Shown: positions 7,664 through 16,413 of the stretch, piece after piece
How positions within the stretch are numbered: position 1 is the stretch's first letter
How the letters are laid out: the number at the start of each line of letters is the position of its first letter
Assembly: GCF_024494595.1 (NCBI RefSeq)
Contig: NZ_JANHDI010000007.1
Coordinates: 62,001 to 126,000, forward strand
Length of the DNA: 64,000 bases
Direction: 5' to 3'
From: Halobellus rarus
Lineage (GTDB): Archaea > Halobacteriota > Halobacteria > Halobacteriales > Haloferacaceae
Made by a program: the position numbers and the translations under genes
Notes under the pieces: generated by a model
Told to the model about the DNA's origin: nothing
The model's database searches: none
What the model saw: only the letters and a program-made list of their open reading frames with translations

Positions 7664-9697
7664 ATGGTGCACGTCTATCCTCGAATCATACTCCGTCTCT
7701 TTCTCCCGGCGGCCCTTCTCTTGGCGCTGATCACGTCAGTGACCGCCTTCCAACTGCTCGGACCGGTCGCCGGTATCAAAAGCGGGTACATACTCATCGG
7801 GCTGCTGTTCGCGGTGGTGTTGTACCTCGCTGTCGGTGCCAGAGAGTTCGAGACCGGCTGGGACGCAGAAGGGATCGGCTCAGACTGGAAATCGGACGCG
7901 GGGGGTCGCTCGGAGTTCGCCTGGTTCGGTTCAGCGGTGTCGCCGTACAAACTGGTTCTCGTCTTTGTCTGCGTGCTGGTCGCCGCGGTCGCGGCGGCCG
8001 ACGCGGTTCCCGGAATCGACGCGTCTGCCGTCCGGACGGGTGCGATAGTGGTCGGGCTCCCTGTCGGGTACAGCGCCCTCATACTTCAGCTCCGGCGTGG
8101 CGTGCCGACCCGCGAATTCCTCGCACAGGCCGTCGCGCTGTACGCGCTCGACCCGCTTACGAAGTACCTCTCGACCGCGTTCTATTTCGGACGGGGAGAC
8201 ATCCCGAAACACGTCCACTACATCGATCTCGTGGCCACGACGGGCACGTGGCGGTCGATCCCCGAACTATCGTTCTACCACTACTTCCCGGGACTGCAGA
8301 CGCTCGGTGGCTCGATCAGCCTCCTCACCGGATTCCCGGCGTACGATTCGCTGATGCTCACTGGTATCGTCACCTACGCGATCGTCATCTGCGTCTCGTA
8401 TCTTCTCGCGCGACTCCTGTTCTCCGCCCAGCCGATCGCGCTCTGCGTCGCGCTGGGCACCAGTATGCTCGCGCCGATCCATCGGTACAGCGTCTACTTC
8501 TACCCACAGGCCTTCGCCGTGGCGCTCGTGCTGATACTGGTGTTTCTCTCCGTTCGGTACATCGACGCTGACTCGACGGGCTACGTCGAGTACCTCCTAT
8601 TGAGCGCGCCGCTGGTCGTCGCACTCTGGTTCACGCACCACCTGACGGTCGTTCTCTTCGTACCGATCCTCCTGTGTCTCGTCGCGATTCCGATTCTCGC
8701 CGAGCGGGTGTTCGGGGTCGGAGATATGATCCGACCCCGGATACCGGTACTTGCGATCTGGGTCCTCGGGAGCGTCCAGTACTGGCTTGCACAGGGAGTG
8801 TTCGTTAGTTCGCTCCTCGATTCGGTTGCCAACGTGTTCAGTCAGGGAGAGATCGCGGAATCGGAAGCGGGCGCGACGATCGAGGCGCTCGGGACGGAAA
8901 TTCCCGAACCTTCTGTCGGTGAGGCAGTGCTCAGCCTCGCCAGCGCCGGCGGAATCTACAATATACTTCTCGTCTGCGCGCTCGCGTTCGGTGTCGTCTG
9001 CATCGTTCGGGCCCCTGCCAGATACCGCCGCGCCGGCGGGTTCGTCGCCGTCGGCCTGCTTGGTTCGGTCCTGATGCTCCGAATTCCGATCGATATCCAC
9101 GGGTTGACACGGATTCAACTGCCGCTCAGCGTGTTCGTGGCGTTCCTCGTCGGTGGCGGAATCTACGCCGTCGTCTCGGCTCGGAACGTGCCGGTGAAAC
9201 GAATCGCGCCCGGACTGTTCGTCTTCGTGCTGCTCGCGACCGCCGGCCCGGCGGTCGTCTCGGACGACCTCTACGACCTCCACTCGGGGCCCGACCTCTG
9301 GGAGACGCGGACGCTCCCTGAACCGCAGAAGGAGTTCACCGCCACCGAGATGGAGAGCTTCCGGCAGTCGGCCGCCTACGCGGAGCGGTACGACGTGACC
9401 GTAGAGACTGACTGGCCGTCGTCGATCGGCCTCAGCCGGTACGGTACCGACTCCGAGCAGTTCGCGGTCGACGACGGCCGTATCAGGACCGAGGAGGAGC
9501 TTCTGCTCTACCGACAGCGGTGGACCGACCACAGCGTCAGACTGATCCCCGAACAGGCGTCGTTAGTGACGCTTCTCGTCTCCGAGGAGTGGCTTGGTGA
9601 AACCGTCCGGACCGAGAACAAGGTGTATACGACCGGAGAAGTCGGACTGCTCGCAGATCACTCGGACGGATCGCAGTTCGAGCGCGCAAATCCGTGA
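7664..9697 (+). CDS. Large integral membrane protein, probably GT-C type
   Basis: The product has 677 residues with about 12-14 predicted helices over residues 1-530, followed by a soluble C-terminal domain of about 150 residues. A loop in the first third reads STAFYFGRGDIPKHVHYIDLV, then SFYHYFPGLQTLGG; acidic/His residues in early extracytoplasmic loops are what membrane-embedded GT-C glycosyltransferases use. In this glycan locus it is probably a lipid-phosphate-sugar-dependent transferase or a glycan polymerase, but no family signature is certain. The divergent promoter region upstream holds an AT-rich TATA candidate. The next gene is convergent. Confidence 0.7.
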   Translation: MVHVYPRIILRLFLPAALLLALITSVTAFQLLGPVAGIKSGYILIGLLFAVVLYLAVGAREFETGWDAEGIGSDWKSDAGGRSEFAWFGSAVSPYKLVLVFVCVLVAAVAAADAVPGIDASAVRTGAIVVGLPVGYSALILQLRRGVPTREFLAQAVALYALDPLTKYLSTAFYFGRGDIPKHVHYIDLVATTGTWRSIPELSFYHYFPGLQTLGGSISLLTGFPAYDSLMLTGIVTYAIVICVSYLLARLLFSAQPIALCVALGTSMLAPIHRYSVYFYPQAFAVALVLILVFLSVRYIDADSTGYVEYLLLSAPLVVALWFTHHLTVVLFVPILLCLVAIPILAERVFGVGDMIRPRIPVLAIWVLGSVQYWLAQGVFVSSLLDSVANVFSQGEIAESEAGATIEALGTEIPEPSVGEAVLSLASAGGIYNILLVCALAFGVVCIVRAPARYRRAGGFVAVGLLGSVLMLRIPIDIHGLTRIQLPLSVFVAFLVGGGIYAVVSARNVPVKRIAPGLFVFVLLATAGPAVVSDDLYDLHSGPDLWETRTLPEPQKEFTATEMESFRQSAAYAERYDVTVETDWPSSIGLSRYGTDSEQFAVDDGRIRTEEELLLYRQRWTDHSVRLIPEQASLVTLLVSEEWLGETVRTENKVYTTGEVGLLADHSDGSQFERANP

Positions 9698-9808
9698 GGA
9701 GAGCGTTTCGACTTCACCGCGTGGTCGTACTTCGGACGTTCGTTCGTTCGTGGAATACTTCGGCACTACGGGGTGCCGAGAATCTCCATACAGGTACGTC
9801 GGACAGTA

Positions 9809-10789
9809 TCAGGATCCGCCTTCGACGTCGACCCAGATGTGCACCTCGCGGTAGGCGGTCTCGACCGACGGGTTCGTCGGCGGCGAATCGGCGTAGAGCA
9901 GGTACGTCAGCCGGTAGTTCCCGCTACCCACCTCGGGAGTGACCGAGTGGTTGACCCGTCTGGTCTCACCGTCTTCGAGGGTCGCAGCGAACTGCTGTAG
10001 CTCCGTCTCTTCGACGGATTCGCCCCCTTCGTATCGCTGCAGAAGCACGACCACCGTGTACGTGACTTGTTCTCCCTCCCGGTTGTCGATCTGGACGGCG
10101 AACGGTTCGCTCGCGCCACGAATCAACGACGACGGATAGTCAGACGCGACGAGCTCGCCGTCGTCGTCCGTCGCGAGCAGGCCGAACCCCGTTATGTCGT
10201 CCTCCCGTTGATCGCCGAGACCGAGGCCGACAGAGACGGCAGCCAGCACGACCGCAGCCGCGACAGTGACGTTCACCGCGGTTTCCGCGGTCGTCCAGTC
10301 GGAGATCCCCGGACGAACGTCTTCCGCGGCCGCCTCGGAAGGGGACCGGAACGGTCTTTCGGACCGCTGCCTCCGCACGGCCGCGCCCCCGACACCGGCC
10401 GCAGTGACTGCGGCGAGGCAGACAAAAATGGCGGTCGGGGTGATTCTCCCCTGAACGAGTCCGAGCGCGAGTCCGACGACGATGGTGAGCGCGACGCTCA
10501 CCCCGAAAGAGAGAACCAGACGTTCGAGCCGGTCGAACGTTCGGTCGGCGTCCCCCGTGGACTCGGTCGGCCAGCGTCTCCCTTCCGCCGTGTCGCCGTC
10601 GCTGGGGAGGACCAGTGCGGCGACGACGGCGTATCCGGGAACGAAGAGGACGAAGCCGAATGAGAGCACCCCGCGGAGCGGCGTCCCGTTCAACGGGGAA
10701 ACGAACACGAAAAGCCCCGTGACGACGGTGACGACGGCGACAGCGAGGAGGTCCGAGGGGTAATCGAGAGAACGGTCCGTCCCCACCAT
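9809..10789 (-). CDS. DUF1616 family membrane protein
   Basis: The product has 326 residues. The N-terminus has two or three helices, including FGFVLFVPGYAVVAALVLP, the signature GYAL/V segment of DUF1616. Helices around SFGVSVALTIVVGLALGLV and TAVNVTVAAAVVLAAVSVGL follow. The last ~130 residues form an outside beta-rich domain (EPFAVQIDNREGEQVTYTVV ... YREVHIWVDVEG). DUF1616 proteins are common in haloarchaeal glycosylation and S-layer loci, but their activity is not established. The gene lies 127 bp downstream of the sulfatase-fold gene on the same strand and may be cotranscribed with it. Confidence 0.8.
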   Translation of the reverse strand: MVGTDRSLDYPSDLLAVAVVTVVTGLFVFVSPLNGTPLRGVLSFGFVLFVPGYAVVAALVLPSDGDTAEGRRWPTESTGDADRTFDRLERLVLSFGVSVALTIVVGLALGLVQGRITPTAIFVCLAAVTAAGVGGAAVRRQRSERPFRSPSEAAAEDVRPGISDWTTAETAVNVTVAAAVVLAAVSVGLGLGDQREDDITGFGLLATDDDGELVASDYPSSLIRGASEPFAVQIDNREGEQVTYTVVVLLQRYEGGESVEETELQQFAATLEDGETRRVNHSVTPEVGSGNYRLTYLLYADSPPTNPSVETAYREVHIWVDVEGGS

Positions 10790-10916
10790 CAGCCGATCAC
10801 CGCGTTACCGTACGAAGGGGCTCGTACCTGTGCTGCCTCCGAGACGGCGACGCTCGCTGGTCGGCCGCGCGGGTCCCCGCGTCTGTCTCGGTCAGTCATC
10901 GGTTCGGCTGTTTGGG

Positions 10917-12182
10917 TCACCGGTATCCGAGTTCTTCCAGGCGTTTCTCTACGGTCTCCGAGGCGGTTCTCCGAGACGACAGCACTCGCTCGACGACCTC
11001 TTCGGCGTCTCTGAACTCCGACAGCCGATCCGAGGCGGACTGTCGCCTCGGATCGGTCGGATCGTCGATCGAGTGGGTTTCGTTGGGGTCCGTCCGTAGA
11101 CCGTAGAACTCCGACCGCTGCTTTTCGCCGTCGGCGTCGTAGGATTCGATGAGTTTCGCGTCGGCGGTCCGGTGTGCGAGATACACCATCTCTCGGTCGC
11201 CGAGGTGGGAGTGGTTCACCTGGACGCTATCTCGCGCGGTGCCGTCGTACGGTTCGCCTCGCCAGTCTGCCGGCCGTTCGAGGTCGAATCTCTCGGCTAT
11301 CGTGGGGGCGAGATCCATCTGTCTGATCGGCGCTTCGGTCAACTCGATTCCCGGGTCGCGTACGTAGAACGGAACTCGCACGCACTCGTCGTACAGCCTC
11401 GCGTGCCCGATGTACCCGTTGTACAGCTCTTCCCCGTGATCCGCCATCACGATCACGGTCGCGTCGTCCGGAACGAACTCCAGCACCGCCGCCATCTGCT
11501 CGTCAAGCAGTCTGACGCACTGCCAGTACAGTCGCTCGATCGTCTCGAGCACGGACTCCGACGCGTCCATCCCGTCTCGAGAGAACTGGACGATGGATCG
11601 ATACGTGTTGACCAGTCCGGACAACAGCCCTCGACGCAGTCCGGGATAGTACGGCCCGTGGACGTCCATCAGATGCATCCAGAGGAACCGGGGGGAGTCG
11701 GTGTCACGGAACCACTTCCGCGCCCGACGACCGATCTCCTCTGCTCGCACCCTCGACTGTAACCTGAGGAGATTCCAGAGCCGGTCGAACTGCGTGTATT
11801 CCGAGCGGTTCTGCTCCTCGGTCTGACTGCTCATCCCGTCGTTCCAGAACGTATCGAATGACCCCGCCCACTTCCCGAGAAACGGGTTCGACGCGATGAA
11901 TGCCCCCGTTTCGTATCCGGACTCGCTCAGTAGCGCCGGCAGCGTCGTGACGCCGTCAGCGACGGCGTCGAAGTCGGGTTCGCGGTAGGCATTGTGAAAG
12001 AACTGCGAGGCCAACACCGTGGGAAAGACACCGTTCGTCGCCGCCGCCTGACAGATCGCTTCCCCGCGCTCGAAGTCCGACACCAGCCGTCGGAACCGGG
12101 GCATCCTCGCCGGTGCGTCGTGTCGCCAGCAGTCGATCGTGAGTAGAACGATGTCCCGACCACGCGAACTGTCGCCACCCAT
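10917..12182 (-). CDS. Sulfatase / alkaline-phosphatase superfamily protein
   Basis: The product has 421 residues with no signal peptide. The metal-binding elements of the alkaline phosphatase superfamily are present: an N-terminal acidic residue in LLTIDCWRHDAP, MADHGEELYNGYIGHARLYD toward the middle, and a FLWMHLMDVHGPYYPG block. The nucleophile region reads AAATNGVFPTVLAS. It has no Cys/Ser-x-Pro-x-Arg formylglycine motif, so a Thr or Asn may act as nucleophile, as in phosphoethanolamine/phosphoglycerol transferases. It could add or remove phospho- or sulfo-groups on the surface glycan. The DUF1616 gene lies downstream on the same strand. Confidence 0.8.
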   Translation of the reverse strand: MGGDSSRGRDIVLLTIDCWRHDAPARMPRFRRLVSDFERGEAICQAAATNGVFPTVLASQFFHNAYREPDFDAVADGVTTLPALLSESGYETGAFIASNPFLGKWAGSFDTFWNDGMSSQTEEQNRSEYTQFDRLWNLLRLQSRVRAEEIGRRARKWFRDTDSPRFLWMHLMDVHGPYYPGLRRGLLSGLVNTYRSIVQFSRDGMDASESVLETIERLYWQCVRLLDEQMAAVLEFVPDDATVIVMADHGEELYNGYIGHARLYDECVRVPFYVRDPGIELTEAPIRQMDLAPTIAERFDLERPADWRGEPYDGTARDSVQVNHSHLGDREMVYLAHRTADAKLIESYDADGEKQRSEFYGLRTDPNETHSIDDPTDPRRQSASDRLSEFRDAEEVVERVLSSRRTASETVEKRLEELGYR

Positions 12183-12640
12183 CTTCTCACCGGCTGTGTC
12201 GAGGGGCTACCTGCTCGGAAACCGAAGCGCGACTCCCCACCCAGCGAGCCGTACGCGATCTCGCGTCGCCCCAGTTGGAGTCACCGCCGACAGCGGCCAC
12301 CGACGGGAGGCTCCGCGACGAACGGCTCGTTCCCGTGACGCTCGACGACCGCCCGGCCGCTGTTCCGATTCGAGCGGTCCGTACGTCACACTCCGAAGGA
12401 TCAGTCCTCATTACGAACTGAACTCTCCGCCCCTTCGCACATTGTTATAGTTCGTTTAACGTGCGAGCGGATCCAGACGGGACGTACGACTGGGAGCGGA
12501 ACTGCGCGCTCGATCGATAAAAAATGACGGCGGTAGGATCGAGCATACCCCGTTCTCGTGCCCGGAAGTCGGTGCTTTCGACCCGCGAGGACTCTGTGCG
12601 GTCGAACGGGGCGAACCGGTGGGGCGCGGCCGAGATTCAG
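12183..12640. other. Intergenic region (458 bp)
   Basis: I see no convincing gene. It lies between the 3' end of the glycosidase-like gene and the start of the sulfatase-fold gene, both on the minus strand. An AT-rich stretch near 12438-12460 (TTGTTATAGTTCGTTTAACG) is the only promoter-like sequence. It is about 260 bp from the sulfatase start, so either the leader is long or the promoter is another, weaker one. Reading frames here are GC-rich shadows. Confidence 0.4.
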
Positions 12641-13789
12641 TTACGTCGACTCGATCTGCTCGATCCGCTCGGCGAGGTCCTTGATGTCCTCCTCGATCGA
12701 TGCGAAGTTGTCGTTCAACGGGACGTGCCAGTCCAGCGTGCCTTCATCGGGTCGAGAGTACCCGCCGTACGCGGATACTGTGTCGTCGGTCCCCGACTCC
12801 GTGTCAGTGGAGTCGGTGCTGCCGCCGCTGTCGACGGTGTTGTTCAGGTCCGACAAGACGCGGTCGCGCCACGCTTGGCCGACGTCCGGCAGCCCCGACT
12901 CCTCGGGCGGGTAGATCCGGTGTTTGGGCGAGTCACCGTTCCAGTAGGTCTGGAACACCCAGTCGTGCTGTCCGGCGTAATCGAGGACCCGATGAATGAA
13001 CTCGGGATTGTCGAGTCCGCCGTTGTTCGTCCAGGCCTCGGTCGCACAGCCCCACTCCCGGAAGCCCATCTTGGCGCCTCGCTGGTCGGCGAACGCCTGC
13101 CACATATCGAGGACCGGTTTGTGCTTCTGGTTCCACGCCTCGTCCCGAACCTGCTCTAACTCCGACTCTGTGAGCGAGGACGGGTCGTCGGGGTAGACGC
13201 CGTTACCGGCGTCGTAGAACGAGGGCGTCACGATCGGTGCCGGTTCGTCCGACGGCCAGTAGTCGGACTGCACCGGCCACGCTTCATCGGCGACGCCGAT
13301 CCGATTCTGCGAGGGCGCATAGCAGAACGTGAAGTCCGCGCCGTCGACCGACTGCATCTCGCGGACGACGCGGGCATATCCGTCCCGGTAGTTCCCCGGC
13401 TCGTCGTACGCTGACTTCGAGCCCCACTCGAGGCTGAACTCGTGGTTCGGTGCGATGTAGGCGTCGCCCATCCCGACGCTGACGAGGTCTCTGGCGAAGC
13501 TACGGTACTTCGCGTCGAAGTCCCCTCGCGCGGGCGGGCCGTAGTCCCCGCGATTCTCGCCCGCGAACTCGTAGGCGATCACCATATTCCGGTCGGTGTT
13601 CCCGAACGTCTCCTGGAGCGACTGTCGAGTGTTCGATGCGCCCGCGCCCGGCTCCCAGGTGATTCCGACGACGTCGTGGAATCCCGCGGTAAAGGTAGTC
13701 GTAACGAGGTCGATCTGCTGGCCGTCCAGCCAGTCATCCTCGAACTGTTCGACCTTCGATTTCGTCAGCAGGTACAGTCCGTGTTTCAT
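12641..13789 (-). CDS. Glycoside hydrolase-like protein (TIM-barrel, GH26-related?)
   Basis: The product has 382 residues and no visible signal peptide. Two spaced acidic motifs look like clan GH-A catalytic sites: E117 in APNHEFSLEWGS (acid/base candidate) and E245 in GFREWGCAT (nucleophile candidate). The layout of His-Glu and Glu-Trp-Gly resembles the exported GH26-like protein at 4070-5206. After residue ~315 comes a low-complexity Ser/Thr/Asp linker, then a C-terminal segment DWHVPLNDNFASIEEDI and an amphipathic helix ending ERIEQIEST that may oligomerise or bind a partner. The promoter is probably the AT-rich block at 13832-13858. Substrate unknown; the lack of export signals is odd for a polysaccharide hydrolase. 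Confidence 0.6.
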   Translation of the reverse strand: MKHGLYLLTKSKVEQFEDDWLDGQQIDLVTTTFTAGFHDVVGITWEPGAGASNTRQSLQETFGNTDRNMVIAYEFAGENRGDYGPPARGDFDAKYRSFARDLVSVGMGDAYIAPNHEFSLEWGSKSAYDEPGNYRDGYARVVREMQSVDGADFTFCYAPSQNRIGVADEAWPVQSDYWPSDEPAPIVTPSFYDAGNGVYPDDPSSLTESELEQVRDEAWNQKHKPVLDMWQAFADQRGAKMGFREWGCATEAWTNNGGLDNPEFIHRVLDYAGQHDWVFQTYWNGDSPKHRIYPPEESGLPDVGQAWRDRVLSDLNNTVDSGGSTDSTDTESGTDDTVSAYGGYSRPDEGTLDWHVPLNDNFASIEEDIKDLAERIEQIEST

Positions 13790-14990
13790 AATTCGTTCTC
13801 CGGAGTGGTGTGCTCGTTCGACTCCATCATCCGTTAGTTATAGCTTAATAGGATAAACCTTTCCTTTTTTGGAGGTATTAGTAGACATTCGTTACATTCT
13901 CGATCTAGTGAAGTTATTTCTTCCAATAATATAAATAGCAGTAGAAACCGATCTTAGCCGCCACCAATATCTGATAATTAACTCGTTAATAGCTACATTA
14001 ACGGTGCGAAAGGCGGTTTACTCTGGAACGCGACCGCGATCCCAGCGTCGCTTCAACGATGTAGACACTGGCGTGGTCACGCCGTCAGTGCCTGCTCGCG
14101 TCCGATGGCGACGCGTACTATCTCGTGGACGAGCAAACGCTCTGATTGGGATTTGGTAGGGGAGTATGATAGCCCAGAAGCTCGACCCCCCCGACTGGCT
14201 ACAGTCGTCGATTCGGATGAACCTGAATCGACGAAGTGCTACGATACTCCCCGAATGGCTCACCGGCTCGATCCGGAGACCGTGTTTCGACGGATCTCCT
14301 CGGACCGGAAACGAGTGATCGCCCACAGTGGATCTCGATCCGACCGTGTCCCGGTCTCGTCAACTCTCGGAAGTCGTCGTCGACCCGCTCTATCGGACGT
14401 AGACCATTGTATCGCTACGGTTTCTCGACGTACGCTTCGCCAGTTCCGATGCCCGTCCCGTCGTCGGAGGTTTCTTATCGGATCCGGCAGTCGGATGCGG
14501 CGATTGGGAACGAAGCGTCCGAACTATCGTCTGGGGACGGTCCTCGTGACCGAACCAAGGAGGCGTTCGTCGTTCCTCGGCTTCGAAGAGGAGCCCCATA
14601 CGACTATCCGGAGGTGACCGCTACGTCCACGGTACAAACGCGCATAGAAACATTGAAATATTGAATACTATCACAAAATATTGTAAAATTTACTTCAACG
14701 GTCGCAACCGGAGGGAGAGAATCTGATAGCAGAAACGGTTTCAATGGCTCAAATACGGATTAACACGACCATACCTCGGTATATCTGATCATAACCTCAA
14801 CTACTGACCAACTCCTATAAGATAAAATATCTATATTCCAAAGTGATATAATACCTCTCGGAACCGACGTCGAAGGGCCAAAAGAAAATACATAGAGAGA
14901 CTCAGTTCTGTCCGCCCCGGGATGTTGTCACAGCCGACCTCCGGACCGAAGTTGCAAGGAATTAATATCGAACACCGACTGAGTTAATAT
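13790..14990. other. AT-rich region without recognisable genes (1.2 kb)
   Basis: The stretch is far richer in A/T than its surroundings, especially at 13840-14010 and 14630-14900. Reading frames at 14018-14326 (minus) and 14105-14664 (plus) overlap each other, have no recognisable domain and show a composition unlike haloarchaeal proteins (few Asp/Glu, many Arg/Ser). I treat them as non-coding. The left end holds the promoter of the glycosidase-like gene and the right end that of nikR. It may be the residue of decayed mobile DNA, given the IS6-type fragment 1 kb further on. Confidence 0.5.
14961..14968 (+). promoter_or_regulatory. TATA box of nikR and possible autoregulatory direct repeat
   Basis: ATTAATAT lies 26 bp before the nikR ATG, which fits a leaderless transcript. 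The heptamer TTAATAT recurs at 14984-14990, directly abutting the start codon, 22 bp from the first copy. That spacing is two helical turns, so the repeat could be a regulator site, but it may also be chance in AT-rich DNA. Confidence 0.45.
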
Positions 14991-15419
14991 ATGACCGTCG
15001 TCAGCGTCTCGATGCCCGAAGCGTTGGTCGAACGCATCGACTCCTTCGCCGAGGAGCACGGCTACACCGGCCGGAGCGAAGTCGTCCGCGAGGCTTCGCG
15101 GAACCTCCTGGGGGAGTTCGAGGACAAACGACTGGAGGAACGCGATCTCATGGCCGTCGTCACCGTCGTCTTCGATTACGAGACCACGAACGTCGAAGAA
15201 CGGATGATGAAACTCCGCCACGAATACGAGTCCCTCGTCGCCTCGAACTTCCACAGCCACGTCGGCGAGCACCGCTGTATGGAACTGTTCGTCCTCGAAG
15301 GTCGCCTCGAAGACATCTCGACGTTCGTCGGCAAGATCCGCGCGACGAAGGACACGCTCAGCGTCGACTACTCGGTGATGCCGGTCGACGAGTTCAGCGG
15401 TTTCGACGTCGAGGAGTGA
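14991..15419 (+). CDS. nikR: Nickel-responsive regulator NikR
   Basis: The product has 142 residues, the normal NikR length. Residues 1-45 form a ribbon-helix-helix DNA-binding domain ([20 protein letters not shown], then [14 protein letters not shown]). Residues 52-135 form the ACT-like nickel-binding tetramerisation domain. All four high-affinity Ni ligands are intact: H77, H88, H90 and C96 correspond by spacing to E. coli H76, H87, H89 and C95. It should repress nickel-uptake genes, or activate nickel-dependent ones, when Ni is abundant. No nickel transporter or Ni-enzyme lies in the window; a ZIP-family metal transporter is 1 kb downstream. Confidence 0.93.
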   Translation: MTVVSVSMPEALVERIDSFAEEHGYTGRSEVVREASRNLLGEFEDKRLEERDLMAVVTVVFDYETTNVEERMMKLRHEYESLVASNFHSHVGEHRCMELFVLEGRLEDISTFVGKIRATKDTLSVDYSVMPVDEFSGFDVEE

Positions 15420-15453
15420 TTCGGACGGGCAGAACGGTCTCTCGGTGACCCCG

Positions 15454-15951
15454 TCACTCCCCCCGGCCGTCGTCGGTGTCCAGTCGCGTCGTACACCACG
15501 GACAGAAGTCCAGTTCCGGGTCCAACTCCTTCCCGCAGTTCGGACAGCTCTCGGCGTCCGACGCGACCGACGGCCCGTCCGATCCCATCGTGGCGGTCGC
15601 GGCGAGGCCCGTCTCGCGCCCGTCACCATTTAGACCCGCGGCTCCGTCCGCTGTCCGTGTGGTGCCCTCGCTGCGTGCCTGCTGCTGTCGGCGGCGAGCG
15701 AGGACGTACGCGTCGGCGATGCTCGCGATGCCAACCGCGAAGACGGGTGCCAGATCCGCCGGATCGCTCCCTTCTCCCGACAGCAACGCCTGTGCGGCCT
15801 CTGGCGGGACGAACAGGTACGACACGATGACGGCCGCTGCAAACCACGCAAGCCCCCGTCGCCAGCGCCGCAGATAGAAGTGTCCGAGTCCGGTGGCGAG
15901 CGTCCCGAGGAGCGCCGCGAGCCACGGCCGCTTCCCCCGCTTCCGATCCAT
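15454..15951 (-). CDS. Small membrane protein with C-terminal zinc ribbon
   Basis: The product has 165 residues. The N-terminus is basic and followed by two or three helices (LAALLGTLATGLGHFYLRRW, then LAWFAAAVIVSYLFV). The LG-x-GHFYL-RW motif is like the TM2-type pattern seen in small haloarchaeal membrane proteins. A flexible linker leads to a C-terminal zinc ribbon with two CxxC knuckles (CPNCGKELDPELDFCPWC). Function is unknown. It is convergent with nikR. Confidence 0.75.
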   Translation of the reverse strand: MDRKRGKRPWLAALLGTLATGLGHFYLRRWRRGLAWFAAAVIVSYLFVPPEAAQALLSGEGSDPADLAPVFAVGIASIADAYVLARRRQQQARSEGTTRTADGAAGLNGDGRETGLAATATMGSDGPSVASDAESCPNCGKELDPELDFCPWCTTRLDTDDGRGE

Positions 15952-15975
15952 ATCCCCTACTTCGGACGCCCCCGA

Positions 15976-16239
15976 TTAGGTCTTGTGGGTCGGTTTTTGC
16001 ACGGTTGTGTCCCGGCTATCCTGACGGGGAGAGTGTTTAGTTTGGAGCATTGAGACAGTTGTCGACGGCGACAACCCCGCTAACTGCAGTTGAATACCGA
16101 GCGTCATCGCACGCTCGGGTGTCTGCTGTCGCTCCAGGAGGTCCCAATCAATCCAGTCCCCACATCCTCTCAGAGGGTTGATTTTTGCATAGACCAGCAC
16201 AGAACCATACCGCCTCACTCTTCGTCCGTAACTAAACAC
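15976..16239 (-). pseudogene. Remnant of an IS6-family transposase (N-terminal part)
   Basis: The translated segment GCGDWIDWDLLERQQTPERA followed by AMTLGIQLQLAGLSPSTTVS is the N-terminus of haloarchaeal IS6-type (ISH14/ISH29-like) DDE transposases. These go on with a KLGV-x-RSRKAVHDWVQKADLQP block. Here, after SMLQ, the frame shifts: bases near 15985-16025 still spell something like CACAACC-GTGCAAAAA-CCGACC on the minus strand, i.e. the HNWVQKAD region with single-base losses. The catalytic domain is absent. The element is therefore an old truncated and frameshifted copy, not active. No terminal inverted repeats were recognised. Confidence 0.75.
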
Positions 16240-16413
16240 GACCGGGTCATCCGACCGATAATATAAGGCGTTCCGCGATGAGTCCCCTGCTGTGATCGAC
16301 TGTTCGAGACGCCGGGACCCGGACGACGGCTACGTCACGCGGGGCGGTCGCCGTCGACGGTCGACGATCGCTCCCACCACTCGGTCTCGTCGGACCGACC
16401 CGGAGGCGACGAC

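Noticed and set aside
14018-14664. Open frames on both strands in the AT-rich region
   Set aside because: They overlap one another, are basic and Ser/Arg-rich, and match no family; haloarchaeal genes are acidic.
15976-16239. Functional transposase or intact insertion sequence
   Set aside because: Only the N-terminal part remains, with frameshifts in the HDWVQKAD region, and no DDE domain or terminal repeats.
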